Source: Myxococcales bacterium (GTDB lineage: Bacteria > Myxococcota > UBA727 > GCA-2721815). Taken from it: DNA of 62,118 nt. Under the pieces are notes generated by a model. It was not told the origin of the DNA and did not search any database. It saw nothing but the letters and a program-made list of their open reading frames with translations. Location of the stretch: assembly GCA_002721815.1 (NCBI GenBank), contig PBLQ01000073.1:1-62118 (forward strand), given 5' to 3'. Position numbers and translations under genes: made by a program. The first letter of the stretch is position 1. Every line of letters starts with the position of its first letter. Below, in pieces: positions 35,020-43,554 of the stretch.

Positions 35020-36435
35020 ATGGGAGTGAAACTAATCAAAGGTGGAACAGTTGTCAATGCAACCCATGTCGGAGAAGCCGATGTACTAATTGAAGATGAA
35101 AAAATCGTGGGCGTCGTATCTCCGCATAGTGAAATAGCGATATCAGCTCTTAATGGTGATACTACCATCATTGATGCATCTGGAATGTATGTGATACCCG
35201 GTGGGGTCGATGCCCATGTACATTTGCAACTTCCGATGAGCCCTAAGGCAACATCAAGTGACACCTTTGCTTCAGGGACAGCTGCGGCCGCTTGGGGAGG
35301 AACCACTACCGTAATCGACTTCGCCGGACAAATAAAAGGAACAGCTATACCCACCGCTATTGAGACCCGCCTCGAGGAGGCATCTGGCCAATGCGCTATA
35401 GATTACGCTTTCCATCTTTCGGTAGGAGATGTGAACGAACAATCGCTCATAGACCTAAACAATATGCTCGATGAAGGAGTTAGCAGTTATAAGTTATTTA
35501 TGGCTTACCCTGACTCGTGGTATTCAGACGACGGTCAAATACTCCAAGTAATGCAGTTAGCAGCCGATACTGGTGCAATGATCATGATGCACGCCGAGAA
35601 CGGTATCGCTATTGATGTCCTTCGCGATCAGGCTTTCGAACGTGGCGCAACTGGATCCATCTGGCATGGCCGCACAAGGCCACCTGAACTGGAAGGGGAA
35701 GCCGCTCATAGAGCGATACAGCTTGCTGTAGTTGCAGGGTCTCCACTCTATATAGTCCATCTCTCTTCATCTAACGCTCTCAATGAGGTTGCCCGAGCTC
35801 GCAATGACGGGAAGAACGTTTTTGCTGAAACTTGCCCTCAATACCTATATCTCAGCTTGGAAGAACATCTCGATCAGCCAGGGATAGAGGGAGTTAGACA
35901 TATATGCTCACCCCCGCTTCGTAAATTAGGAGATGGGCATCAAGATAGTTTATGGAAAGGACTTCGAACCGATGACTTATCCGTTGTTGCTACAGACCAT
36001 TGTCCATTTTGTGATGCGGAGAAGATACTTGGGATTGACGATTTCCGACAGGCTCCTAACGGGCTTGGAGTGATCGAACATAGGATGGATTTACTGTTCC
36101 AAGGGGTTCTTCAAGGAGAAATAAGTCTTCAAAGATGGGTGGAGATATGCTCCACTACCCCAGCTCGCCTATTTGGCTTACAAGGAAGAAAAGGTGTGAT
36201 TGCGCCTGGAGCCGATGCTGATGTTGTAATTTACGACCCTAATAAGGCGCATGTCCTTGGGGTAGATACACATCATATGGCTATTGACCACTCTGCATGG
36301 GAAGGTGTCTCTGTTACGGGGCAAGCTATAAGTGTGCTGAGTAGAGGAAGCTTTGTGGTCCATAATCGGGAATTTGTTGGAGGACAAGGACATGGAAGGT
36401 TTCTTAAACGAAATATCCCAGATGTCCTTCGATAA
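35020..36435 (+). CDS. Dihydropyrimidinase / D-hydantoinase family cyclic amidohydrolase
   Basis: This enzyme opens dihydropyrimidine or hydantoin rings to N-carbamoyl products. The 471-residue protein has DAHVHLQLP near residues 64-72, the lysine to be carboxylated in SSYKLFMAY near 156, later His ligands in MMHAENG near 188 and YIVHLSSSNA near 243, and the metal-binding aspartate in ATDHCPF near 325. Substrate loops fit HyuA-like hydantoinases. GGAGGT upstream is a strong ribosome binding site. N-carbamoyl products would feed the D- and L-carbamoyl hydrolases at 19174-21371. It converges on the yqeC-like gene 25 bp away. Confidence 0.88.
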   Translation: MGVKLIKGGTVVNATHVGEADVLIEDEKIVGVVSPHSEIAISALNGDTTIIDASGMYVIPGGVDAHVHLQLPMSPKATSSDTFASGTAAAAWGGTTTVIDFAGQIKGTAIPTAIETRLEEASGQCAIDYAFHLSVGDVNEQSLIDLNNMLDEGVSSYKLFMAYPDSWYSDDGQILQVMQLAADTGAMIMMHAENGIAIDVLRDQAFERGATGSIWHGRTRPPELEGEAAHRAIQLAVVAGSPLYIVHLSSSNALNEVARARNDGKNVFAETCPQYLYLSLEEHLDQPGIEGVRHICSPPLRKLGDGHQDSLWKGLRTDDLSVVATDHCPFCDAEKILGIDDFRQAPNGLGVIEHRMDLLFQGVLQGEISLQRWVEICSTTPARLFGLQGRKGVIAPGADADVVIYDPNKAHVLGVDTHHMAIDHSAWEGVSVTGQAISVLSRGSFVVHNREFVGGQGHGRFLKRNIPDVLR

Positions 36436-36460
36436 GTTATCAAAAGGAAAATCTTCTGCC

Positions 36461-37198
36461 TCAAGCAATTTCTTGAACAGCTTCAAAGGCAATAGCTACG
36501 ACATCGGTATCTTGATTCATCGAGTGAAGTGACTCAATCAGGACCTGTGCCTTTCGTTGGTTCACATCGTTGACTTTCGTAATTGCCACACAAAACTTGG
36601 ATTTTGTGGGCTTGGCTTTCTTTTGCCCCTCAGAGTGAAGAATCACTTTCGCTGCTCTTTCAGGTGTCAAATGATCATGAGGCATACATTCTGCTAGGTC
36701 CGCAACACGTTCGGGCCTGTGACAGCAGCTACTGATTACTTGACCAAGTGCGTCGGCCCCGATGGTGGAAATCATGAGATTACTGGAAGATGGAACAACA
36801 GGTTCAAATGCTGCGGGGGCCTTAAACGGAAGCCTGCGAGACCCATCGGCTTCAACTATGACATTATCTACATTCTGGAACCAGTGGTCACATAATGAGG
36901 GATCAACTCCTATAGCTTTTTCGCCTTGAACTTCCTTCCAGATCATAATTGGTGCTCCGTTTGAAATGTTTTGAATGATTTCATCTTCTGGTTCAAAATA
37001 GACGAGTAGAGATCGATTTTGATCAAACCCCATCTTTGTTGTGGAAGTTAAGATTGTCCTACCACGAAGCTGCTTACCAAGGGCGTGAAGAATGGTGGTT
37101 TTTCCTCCCCCTCCAACAATTGCTATGTGGTTTTTTATTTGTGGCGCATTTAGGCCTAAATAATTAGCTAACTCGGAAATTTGCAGTGGATCGACCAT
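36461..37198 (-). CDS. yqeC: YqeC-like putative molybdenum hydroxylase accessory protein
   Basis: This is a P-loop protein of 245 residues with IVGGGGKTTILHALGKQL near 28-45, TSTTKMGFDQ near 52, an IVEADGSRRLPFKAPA motif near 115-130 and EPVVPSS soon after. These match YqeC, named as a putative accessory factor of selenium-dependent molybdenum hydroxylases and found beside xdhD and ssnA in E. coli. Its exact job is not established. It follows an SDR gene by 33 bp and converges on the hydantoinase. I see no selA, selB or selD here, so a selenium link is untested. Confidence 0.8.
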   Translation of the reverse strand: MVDPLQISELANYLGLNAPQIKNHIAIVGGGGKTTILHALGKQLRGRTILTSTTKMGFDQNRSLLVYFEPEDEIIQNISNGAPIMIWKEVQGEKAIGVDPSLCDHWFQNVDNVIVEADGSRRLPFKAPAAFEPVVPSSSNLMISTIGADALGQVISSCCHRPERVADLAECMPHDHLTPERAAKVILHSEGQKKAKPTKSKFCVAITKVNDVNQRKAQVLIESLHSMNQDTDVVAIAFEAVQEIA

Positions 37199-37231
37199 AG
37201 AAACCTAATCAAAGACTTTTATAAACCTATT

Positions 37232-37978
37232 TTATGCAAGTGCAGCTCCATCAATCCGCACATGTTCTCCATTGATGTGGCGGCCTTCGTCTGAAGCGAG
37301 ATATGCGATAAGACCTGCGACAGCTTCTGGTTCGACAAATGGCGTAAGTGGGTTCTGTCTAAGAAGCAAATCCATATCGATGTTGTCGATGGGTGGCATT
37401 CTCGTCATTGCTGTCTTTATTCCTCCAGGATTCACACAATTAACTTGTAGACCTTTTTTCGCATATTCAACGGCTAGAGACTTCGTAAGCGCGAGAACTC
37501 CGGCCTTACTTGCTGCATAGGCTGCTGAATACGGTATGCCCGCCAACGCCGTCGTTGAAGAGACATTGACTATTGATCCCTTAGTCTTTAGGAGATAAGG
37601 AATTGATTCTCGGCAAACAAGAAAGGTCCCTGTAAGGTTCACAGCTAAAGTCCTTTCAAAGTCAGGTGTCGGATGATCAGACGTGTGATGCCACAACTGG
37701 ATTCCTGCGATATTTGCAACTACATTAACCTTTCCAAATAAATCCAACATGTTCTTAACCGAACCAGAGACCTCATCCTCTTGTGAAACATCACAGATCT
37801 CAAATTCAACATTCGCTCCAAACCCGCGGCATTCCTGAGCTGTTTTTTCCAGCTCCCTTTTGTCTACATCGACGATATAAAGTGAAGCGCCCTCACTTGC
37901 CATCTTTTTTGCTGTTGCTTCTCCTATGCCTGTTGCACCACCAGTAAGAAAGACGACTTTATTTTCAAAACGTTCCAT
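37232..37978 (-). CDS. SDR-family oxidoreductase
   Basis: This is a classical SDR of 248 residues. TGGATGIG lies near residues 13-20, NIAG near 88 and the catalytic Ser-Tyr-Lys in VSSTTALAGIPYSAAYAASK, with Tyr near 152. The C-terminal segment ends with the usual GEHVRIDGA. NAD(H) is likely because the second strand ends in an aspartate (YIVDVD). It comes first in a two-gene unit with yqeC-like, which may tie it to the hydroxylase pathway or be chance. No clear ribosome binding site. Confidence 0.86.
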   Translation of the reverse strand: MERFENKVVFLTGGATGIGEATAKKMASEGASLYIVDVDKRELEKTAQECRGFGANVEFEICDVSQEDEVSGSVKNMLDLFGKVNVVANIAGIQLWHHTSDHPTPDFERTLAVNLTGTFLVCRESIPYLLKTKGSIVNVSSTTALAGIPYSAAYAASKAGVLALTKSLAVEYAKKGLQVNCVNPGGIKTAMTRMPPIDNIDMDLLLRQNPLTPFVEPEAVAGLIAYLASDEGRHINGEHVRIDGAALA

Positions 37979-38099
37979 ATAACTTATTTACCTTTTCGCG
38001 TTTGTTTAGGGTTTTCTCCATTTGTTAGATTAATGATGCTATTAACGGTCTATAGATGTAAAGTATCACAGGCCATAATTCCCAAGGAGGCACTTTACG

Positions 38100-38849
38100 A
38101 TGCCAGATATTTCTTCCTTGAGCCTGTCGTTTGATGAAATCAGCATGAGATTTCCAGATGGAACTGAAGCTTTGCTTGATGTATCCCTCAGTGTTGGCCC
38201 GAATGAATTTGTATCTGTGGTCGGCCCTTCTGGCTGCGGGAAGTCCACCTTATTGAATATTGCCTCAGGGTTACTCAAACCTACCTCCGGTTCGGTAGAG
38301 ATTGCTGATACGAGTATGGGATATATTTTCCAAGATCCTACTCTTCTCCCGTGGAGAACTGTTTTGAGGAATGTCGAACTTCTCTGCGAACTGCATCAGG
38401 TACCTAAGGAAGAAAGACGTAAAAGAGCACAGGAAGCAATAGATCTTGTGGGTTTAAGTGGATTTGAGAGACATTTTCCCAAGACTCTCTCCGGTGGGAT
38501 GAAAATGCGTACTTCCCTTGCGAGGACTTTGACTTTACACCCAAGAGTTTTTTTATTTGATGAACCTTTTGGGTCGCTTGATGAGATCACGAGGGAGAAG
38601 CTCAACGACGAAACACAACTCCTATTTCAGAAAGAAGGATTCTCGAGCCTCTTCATTACTCACTCTATTTCTGAAGCTGTTTACCTCTCGACAAAAGTCT
38701 ACGTCATGTCAGAACGACCTGGGAGAGTGATAGCCGAGTTCGATATTCCGTTTGATTATCCTCGAGTACCTGAGCAAAGGTTTGATCCTAACTTTGCTGA
38801 AGTATGTGGAGAAATTTCTAGCGCTCTTCGTGGAGTCGATCATGACTGA
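38100..38849 (+). CDS. ABC transporter ATP-binding protein (ThiZ/SsuB/TauB type)
   Basis: This is the ATPase subunit of an importer, 249 residues. Walker A GPSGCGKSTLL is near residues 41-51, the Q-loop in YIFQDPTLLPW near 78, the signature LSGGMKMRTSLARTL near 130 and Walker B VFLFDEPFGSLDE near 150, with the switch His in FITHSISEAV. The subfamily transports nitrate, sulfonates, taurine or thiamine precursors. GGAGG precedes the ATG. The permease gene overlaps by 8 bp, and the binding-protein gene behind a TPP riboswitch follows, which favours a thiamine-precursor role. Confidence 0.9.
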   Translation: MPDISSLSLSFDEISMRFPDGTEALLDVSLSVGPNEFVSVVGPSGCGKSTLLNIASGLLKPTSGSVEIADTSMGYIFQDPTLLPWRTVLRNVELLCELHQVPKEERRKRAQEAIDLVGLSGFERHFPKTLSGGMKMRTSLARTLTLHPRVFLFDEPFGSLDEITREKLNDETQLLFQKEGFSSLFITHSISEAVYLSTKVYVMSERPGRVIAEFDIPFDYPRVPEQRFDPNFAEVCGEISSALRGVDHD

Positions 38850-39717
38850 AGGCATTGGACATGTAATTCACGATAGTGAAAAGAACTCCTTGAAAGGAAG
38901 GAATCGTTTCCACCGTTTTCGGCTATTTTTTTCAAACCTTTTCCCTCCGGTTTTTTTCGGATCATTAATCATTGGGATCTGGTATCTAGTCTCTTACGCC
39001 ATACTTGACGAAAGTAGGAGATTCCTGCTTCAACCTCCTCATAAAGTGCTAACTAATGGCTTTTTAGATTGGAGCGGACGTGATGGCATGAGCGAAATGC
39101 TGCAATCTCTATGGTCCTCGACGAAGGTTGCCGGTATCGGGCTGTTTTTTGCGATATTGGTAGGCTTTCTCCTTGCTGTAATTATGAGTCAAGCAGCATC
39201 AGTGGAAAAGGCCTTATTTCCGTATTTAGTTACTTTACAAGCAATACCGATTCTAGCCGTCGTGCCTTTGATCATGTTTTGGTGGGGGTCTGGCCAAACG
39301 TCAAGGGTTGTCGTGTGCATTCTTATATCCCTCTTTCCTATTATCGTCAATACCCTTTTCGGCTTGCAGTCAGCGGAAAAGGATATGCATGCGCTATTTA
39401 CTCTTCATAACGCCAATAGGTTTGTAAGACTCAGAAAACTTATGATTCCTGCTGCATTGCCTGCTATCTTCGCTGGTTTGAGGATCTCTGCTGGGCTTTC
39501 TGTGATCGGCGCAATCGTTGGTGATTTCTTTTTTGGAAAGGGCGAGGTCGGCCTTGGGCAATTAATTAAGCGATTTTCAAGCGAGCTACAAGGAGAGGAA
39601 CTACTTACTGCTGTGATTCTCTCATCTGCTCTTGGTGTTGCGGTCTTTCTCCTATTTACCTGGATCCAGAACAAAGCAATCGGCAATTGGTCAGAAAGGG
39701 CTGACTTAATTTCATAG
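38842..39717 (+). CDS. ABC transporter permease
   Basis: This 291-residue membrane subunit is of the binding-protein-dependent inner-membrane component family. Hydrophobic segments lie near residues 36-55, 90-115, 135-155, 160-180, 215-235 and 255-280. The coupling loop that docks on the ATPase is FVRLRKLMIPAALPAIFAGL near 193-212, matching the EAAxxxG loop region. Start is set at ATG 38842, overlapping the ATPase stop by 8 bp; a longer frame from 38752 would lie inside the ATPase gene. With its neighbours it forms a likely thiamine-precursor importer. Confidence 0.87.
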   Translation: MTEGIGHVIHDSEKNSLKGRNRFHRFRLFFSNLFPPVFFGSLIIGIWYLVSYAILDESRRFLLQPPHKVLTNGFLDWSGRDGMSEMLQSLWSSTKVAGIGLFFAILVGFLLAVIMSQAASVEKALFPYLVTLQAIPILAVVPLIMFWWGSGQTSRVVVCILISLFPIIVNTLFGLQSAEKDMHALFTLHNANRFVRLRKLMIPAALPAIFAGLRISAGLSVIGAIVGDFFFGKGEVGLGQLIKRFSSELQGEELLTAVILSSALGVAVFLLFTWIQNKAIGNWSERADLIS

Positions 39718-39819
39718 CTAAAATAGGAATCCTAATGATGCAATATCTGTAGTTAGCATTTTGAGTTTCAAGATCCCTAGGAATTATGCATCCGTTCGAA
39801 ATTGTCGACTAAGCTAAAG

Positions 39820-39909
39820 CCACCGGGGAGCTTGGAACGCCAGGCTGAGAAAGTGGTCATTCCACCACTGACCCTATACCTGATCTGGATAATGCCAGCG
39901 GAGGGAACG
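39820..39909 (+). promoter_or_regulatory. TPP (thi-box) riboswitch
   Basis: The conserved thiamine pyrophosphate aptamer is clear: GGGGAGC at 39825, GGCTGAGA at 39843-39850, a P3 hairpin formed by AGTGGT and ACCACT, GACCC, then ACCTGATCTGGATAATGCC and AGCGGAGGGAA. The GGAGGG at 39900-39905 is both the 3' conserved part of the aptamer and the Shine-Dalgarno sequence for the ATG at 39914. Ligand binding should therefore hide the ribosome site directly. No separate terminator hairpin is seen, so control is probably translational. Confidence 0.93.
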
Positions 39910-39913
39910 AGAG

Positions 39914-41056
39914 ATGAAAAAAGAGACATTTATAAGACTATTGCTAATCACAATGGTGCCTTTATCCCTTAGTGGGCTACTCGCCTGCGGAGGAAACACA
40001 AATGAAAAAAAAGATAAAGATGCAGCAGCGCAAGGCTTGGCCTCCTGCCCGAATCCAATCATTATTCAGACAGACTGGTATCCCGAGTCAGAGTACGGGG
40101 CGACTTACGAACTTTTCGGAGACGGCATCTACTTGATAGATAATGAAAATCGCTCAGTTTCTGGCACCCTTCACGATGGAGAAGTTGATACCGGCATTGG
40201 ACTTGAGGTAAGGACTGGCGGACCAGCTATTGGCTTCACCCCAGTAGCAAGTCACATGTATACCGATACTAGTATTACCTTGGGCTATGCAAATACAGAG
40301 GGTCAAATCACCCGGTTCGATAGTGCCCCTCTTCTGTCAGTGGTTGCGCCACTTGAAAAAAATCCACAAATGATCATGTGGGACCCGGATACCTACCCAG
40401 ATATTGAGTCCATTGAAGACTTAGGAAAGAGAAAAGTCACAATCAGCGTATTTGGACCAGAAGTATTCTCAGAGGTCTTTATCGCACAAGGGATATGGTC
40501 TGCAGATCAGGTAGATCCTTCGTATGACGGATCCCCAGCTAACTTTATTGCAAATCAGGGATCGATCGCCCAGCAAGGATTTGCTTCCGCAGAGCCATAC
40601 AATTACAAAAATACATACGAAGAGTGGGGCAAAGATGTTAAATATCAGCTCCTCCACGACGCTGGATTCCCTGTTTATTCTCAAACCTTAGCGATTAGAT
40701 CTGACGATCAAGTCTCTCTCGATTCCTGTTTGAAAGATTTGGTTCCGATAATTCAGAGGGCTGTTGTGAGCTTTAGTTCGAACCCTGACAATACCAACGC
40801 CCTAATTGTTGATGTGGTTGAATCGTTCAATAGTTCTTGGGTTTACGGCGAAGAGATCGCTAATTATTCGGTAAACATCCAATCGGAATTAGGTCTTGTA
40901 GGAAATGGAACGAATGACATAGTTGGAGACATGGATCAAGATCGGGTCCAAGAGGTGATTGACCTTATGGAAAAAGCTGGAATCAATACAAAAAAGATAG
41001 GCCCTTCAGATATTTTTACAAACGAGTACATTGATGAGAGCATCGGGTTTAAGTAA
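39914..41056 (+). CDS. Thiamine-precursor ABC transporter binding lipoprotein (ThiY-like)
   Basis: This is an extracytoplasmic solute-binding lipoprotein of 380 residues. The signal peptide is hydrophobic from about residue 9 to 22 and ends in a lipobox LLAC with the Cys at about residue 25. The mature part (QTDWYPESEYGATYELFGDG, DTGIGLEVRTGGPAIGF, VTISVFGPEVFSEVF) follows the NMT1/ABC binding-protein fold. The TPP riboswitch immediately upstream identifies a thiamine-related ligand, such as a pyrimidine moiety; the uptake role is inferred from that and from the neighbouring ABC genes. The switch controls only this gene and not the ATPase-permease pair before it. Confidence 0.87.
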   Translation: MKKETFIRLLLITMVPLSLSGLLACGGNTNEKKDKDAAAQGLASCPNPIIIQTDWYPESEYGATYELFGDGIYLIDNENRSVSGTLHDGEVDTGIGLEVRTGGPAIGFTPVASHMYTDTSITLGYANTEGQITRFDSAPLLSVVAPLEKNPQMIMWDPDTYPDIESIEDLGKRKVTISVFGPEVFSEVFIAQGIWSADQVDPSYDGSPANFIANQGSIAQQGFASAEPYNYKNTYEEWGKDVKYQLLHDAGFPVYSQTLAIRSDDQVSLDSCLKDLVPIIQRAVVSFSSNPDNTNALIVDVVESFNSSWVYGEEIANYSVNIQSELGLVGNGTNDIVGDMDQDRVQEVIDLMEKAGINTKKIGPSDIFTNEYIDESIGFK

Positions 41057-41167
41057 AGGTTAGAAATTTCCAATCAACCAAAATCCAAGCATATATATAA
41101 AATCTCCCATGTAAATGTTAATTATAGAAATCTTCCTTGATGACTTCAGCTAGAGAAGAATTTCCCC

Positions 41168-41173
41168 TACTAT
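41168..41173 (+). promoter_or_regulatory. -10 hexamer of a leaderless promoter for the DUF3048 gene
   Basis: TACTAT, then CGTCAA, then GTG at 41180 (6 nt spacing), with no ribosome binding site. Confidence 0.5.
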
Positions 41174-41179
41174 CGTCAA

Positions 41180-42334
41180 GTGTCAAATTCTACTAATTCA
41201 CATCGCAACTCGAGGGGCGCTCCACTAATCTGGATCACTCTTCTTTTGACAGCCACTGCCCTTCTGCTGACGGCGTGTGGCGGGAACAGCACCCCTGTCG
41301 AAGAAACTATTGAAGAAAAAAGCACTCCCGAGCCAACGCCAACAAGTCCGCCGACACCAACACCTACAGAAACCCCCGATAGTTCATCCCCCGCTCCTAC
41401 ACCAACCCCTGTTTTGTCTCAGTTTGAACAAGACGAGAAAGATGGAATTATTCGGTCTCCTCTAAATGGAACCGCTGTTTCTGAAGAAAGTCTCACTCGA
41501 AGAATTCTAGGTGTAAAAGTAGACAACCATCTGGAGGCCCGCCCCCAATCTGGGATCGAAAAAGCTGACCTCATTTTTGAGATATGGGTGGAAGGCCTAA
41601 CTCGCTATCTCGCGTTCTTTCAGGCATCCGATGTCGAATACATAGGACCAATACGCTCGATGCGCCCAACCGATATCGCCCTTCAAAATCCTTTCGCAGC
41701 AAGTTTCGTTAATTCGGGTGGGCAAGACTGGGTGTATGAATTAGCTTGGAATTCATCAGTTCGCTACTTCTTGGAGCCAGAAGGAACATTCCGAATAAGC
41801 GACCGTTACCCCCCTCATAATCTCTATGGTGACACGGTTGCTTTACGCACACTAGACGATAGGGGCGATTACGACGAACCTCTGGAAGCTCTGTGGAATT
41901 TTGGGGAAATGCCGGAAGATGCAACACCAGCAACACAAATATCGATGACCTACCCATACGAGTTTTCTTCAAGCTGGTATTGGAACCCTGTCCTAAATCA
42001 TTACGAAAAGGATACAACAGATAACCCCCATTACTATCTAGATTCCGAAGGAAACGCCCAGCGAGTTTCTGCTGACACGCTTATAGTTTTTGAAATGGAC
42101 GTGTATATGACATGTTATGGCTGCACATCTGGGCGCGTCGTACCTGTAACAGTAACAACGGGAAGCGGGCCTGCATGGATACTAGCTGAAGGGAAAGTTG
42201 TCTCAGGAACATGGTCACGAGAAACAGACACTGAATGGTTTTCCATCCAAGATGAGAATGGCAGTGACCTAAAGGTCCCCCCTGGACGCATCTGGGTCAC
42301 GCTAGCTCGAAATGACCGAACAACTATTCAATAA
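41180..42334 (+). CDS. DUF3048 domain lipoprotein
   Basis: This is a secreted lipoprotein of 384 residues. After a basic N-terminus, a hydrophobic segment (IWITLLLTATALLLTAC) ends in a lipobox with Cys near residue 33. A Pro-Thr-rich linker (about residues 45-77) follows. The DUF3048 region then begins at ILGVKVDNHLEARPQSGIEK near residue 109 and includes YIGPIRSMRP and FVNSGGQDWVYELA. The second half contains LNHYEKDTTD and a C-terminal VPPGRIWVTLA strand. The family, which includes YerB, has no firm function; an envelope role is likely. It converges with the PLP enzyme gene 17 bp away. Confidence 0.87.
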   Translation: MSNSTNSHRNSRGAPLIWITLLLTATALLLTACGGNSTPVEETIEEKSTPEPTPTSPPTPTPTETPDSSSPAPTPTPVLSQFEQDEKDGIIRSPLNGTAVSEESLTRRILGVKVDNHLEARPQSGIEKADLIFEIWVEGLTRYLAFFQASDVEYIGPIRSMRPTDIALQNPFAASFVNSGGQDWVYELAWNSSVRYFLEPEGTFRISDRYPPHNLYGDTVALRTLDDRGDYDEPLEALWNFGEMPEDATPATQISMTYPYEFSSSWYWNPVLNHYEKDTTDNPHYYLDSEGNAQRVSADTLIVFEMDVYMTCYGCTSGRVVPVTVTTGSGPAWILAEGKVVSGTWSRETDTEWFSIQDENGSDLKVPPGRIWVTLARNDRTTIQ

Positions 42335-42351
42335 CACTCAACCATTTCTAT

Positions 42352-43554
42352 CTAACGAAGAACTCCAGTTAATAGAACCCCCACTCGGTCTGAATGCTGC
42401 AGATAGCCTAATTTCATTGCGGACATTACCCCCGCTAGACCGGCCGATCCAGTAGGTTCAGCATTTATACCTTGTAGATTCACTAAATCGTAGGCTATGG
42501 ATATTTCTTTTTCTGAAGCTAGGATACTTTCTCCTCCTGTATAAGCGAGGGCTTTTACAACGCCAATCCAGTCATAGGTGACATCATCGAGGATCCCAGT
42601 TGCGAGACTTTCTGGTTTCTCCCAAGGAGACATTAACGATGCAGCATTAGAAATTGCGTAATCGATCTTTTCTTGGGCTGCTACTTCTTGAGGAAGACCT
42701 TTCCAGGCTCTATCGAACGGCGCACACCCTTCAGCTTGGACAGCGCATACTTTAGGAACCGTCTCCAGAATTCCGAATTCTTTAGCTTCTAATAGGCCTA
42801 TGGTGCAGCTTGTAAGCAGGGCTCCACCTCCGACTTGTATAAAGAGATGATCTATAGCATTAGACGAAATCACCTCTGCTAGTTCCCACCCCAACGTTCT
42901 TCCACCGTCTAGAGCCAAAATATTTTCAGAGGCTTGGACCGTAAAAGGAAGTGAACCTTTATTGATGGCTTCTTGAAACTGATTCATACATGGATCCCCC
43001 AGCTCGCCCGGCTTCCTGTCGCATACATGTATGGTGGCATCCAGCTTCTCAAGCTGATTCACTATATTTGGACTTGCCCAAGTAGGTATATAGACATCTA
43101 TCGGCCTATTGACAGCCCGGGCAACCGTTGCTGCGCCTATTGCTGCATTTCCACATGAAGATATCGCTAATCTTTGGTCTGTATGAGTGGCATTAACAGC
43201 TAAATGGAGTAGAACTCCCATTAAGTGCCTTGCTTTATGGGATCCGGCAACATTGTTGGTTTCGTCCTTCCAAAGACAGAAACTTGGAAGCATATCTGAA
43301 GCGCCTATCCATGTTCCTGTAGGAGTTATTCGGAACCCGGAACCATCTATAGTTGCAATTGCTTTATCAATTTTGGTTACTAACGAAACATAATCTTCAT
43401 CGGTCCAGCCTTTGTCAATAGCATACTGCCATGACCATAGGAACTTTCTCCATTTAATATATGGGGTTGATGCAGACTCTTCAGGTGTTGGCCAAGTCGC
43501 CCCAGGAGGAGTAGGAAGCCAGGATTGACTTGAGGCATTTGTTTGTTCAAGCAC
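42352..43554 (-). CDS. Fold-type II PLP-dependent enzyme (threonine synthase/cysteine synthase-like)
   Basis: This 400-residue member of the tryptophan-synthase-beta superfamily has its PLP lysine in NVAGSHKARHL near residue 104, the phosphate-cradle SSCGNAAIGAAT near 131 and VGGGALLTSC near 243. It is related to threonine synthase and cysteine synthase, but the reaction is not clear. Its GTG start directly abuts the stop codon of a second fold-II enzyme of 503 residues (TAG then GTG), so the two are coupled and may form a complex or act in sequence. The N-terminal WLPTPPGATWPTPEES segment resembles no common family I know. Confidence 0.72.
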   Translation of the reverse strand: MLEQTNASSQSWLPTPPGATWPTPEESASTPYIKWRKFLWSWQYAIDKGWTDEDYVSLVTKIDKAIATIDGSGFRITPTGTWIGASDMLPSFCLWKDETNNVAGSHKARHLMGVLLHLAVNATHTDQRLAISSCGNAAIGAATVARAVNRPIDVYIPTWASPNIVNQLEKLDATIHVCDRKPGELGDPCMNQFQEAINKGSLPFTVQASENILALDGGRTLGWELAEVISSNAIDHLFIQVGGGALLTSCTIGLLEAKEFGILETVPKVCAVQAEGCAPFDRAWKGLPQEVAAQEKIDYAISNAASLMSPWEKPESLATGILDDVTYDWIGVVKALAYTGGESILASEKEISIAYDLVNLQGINAEPTGSAGLAGVMSAMKLGYLQHSDRVGVLLTGVLR

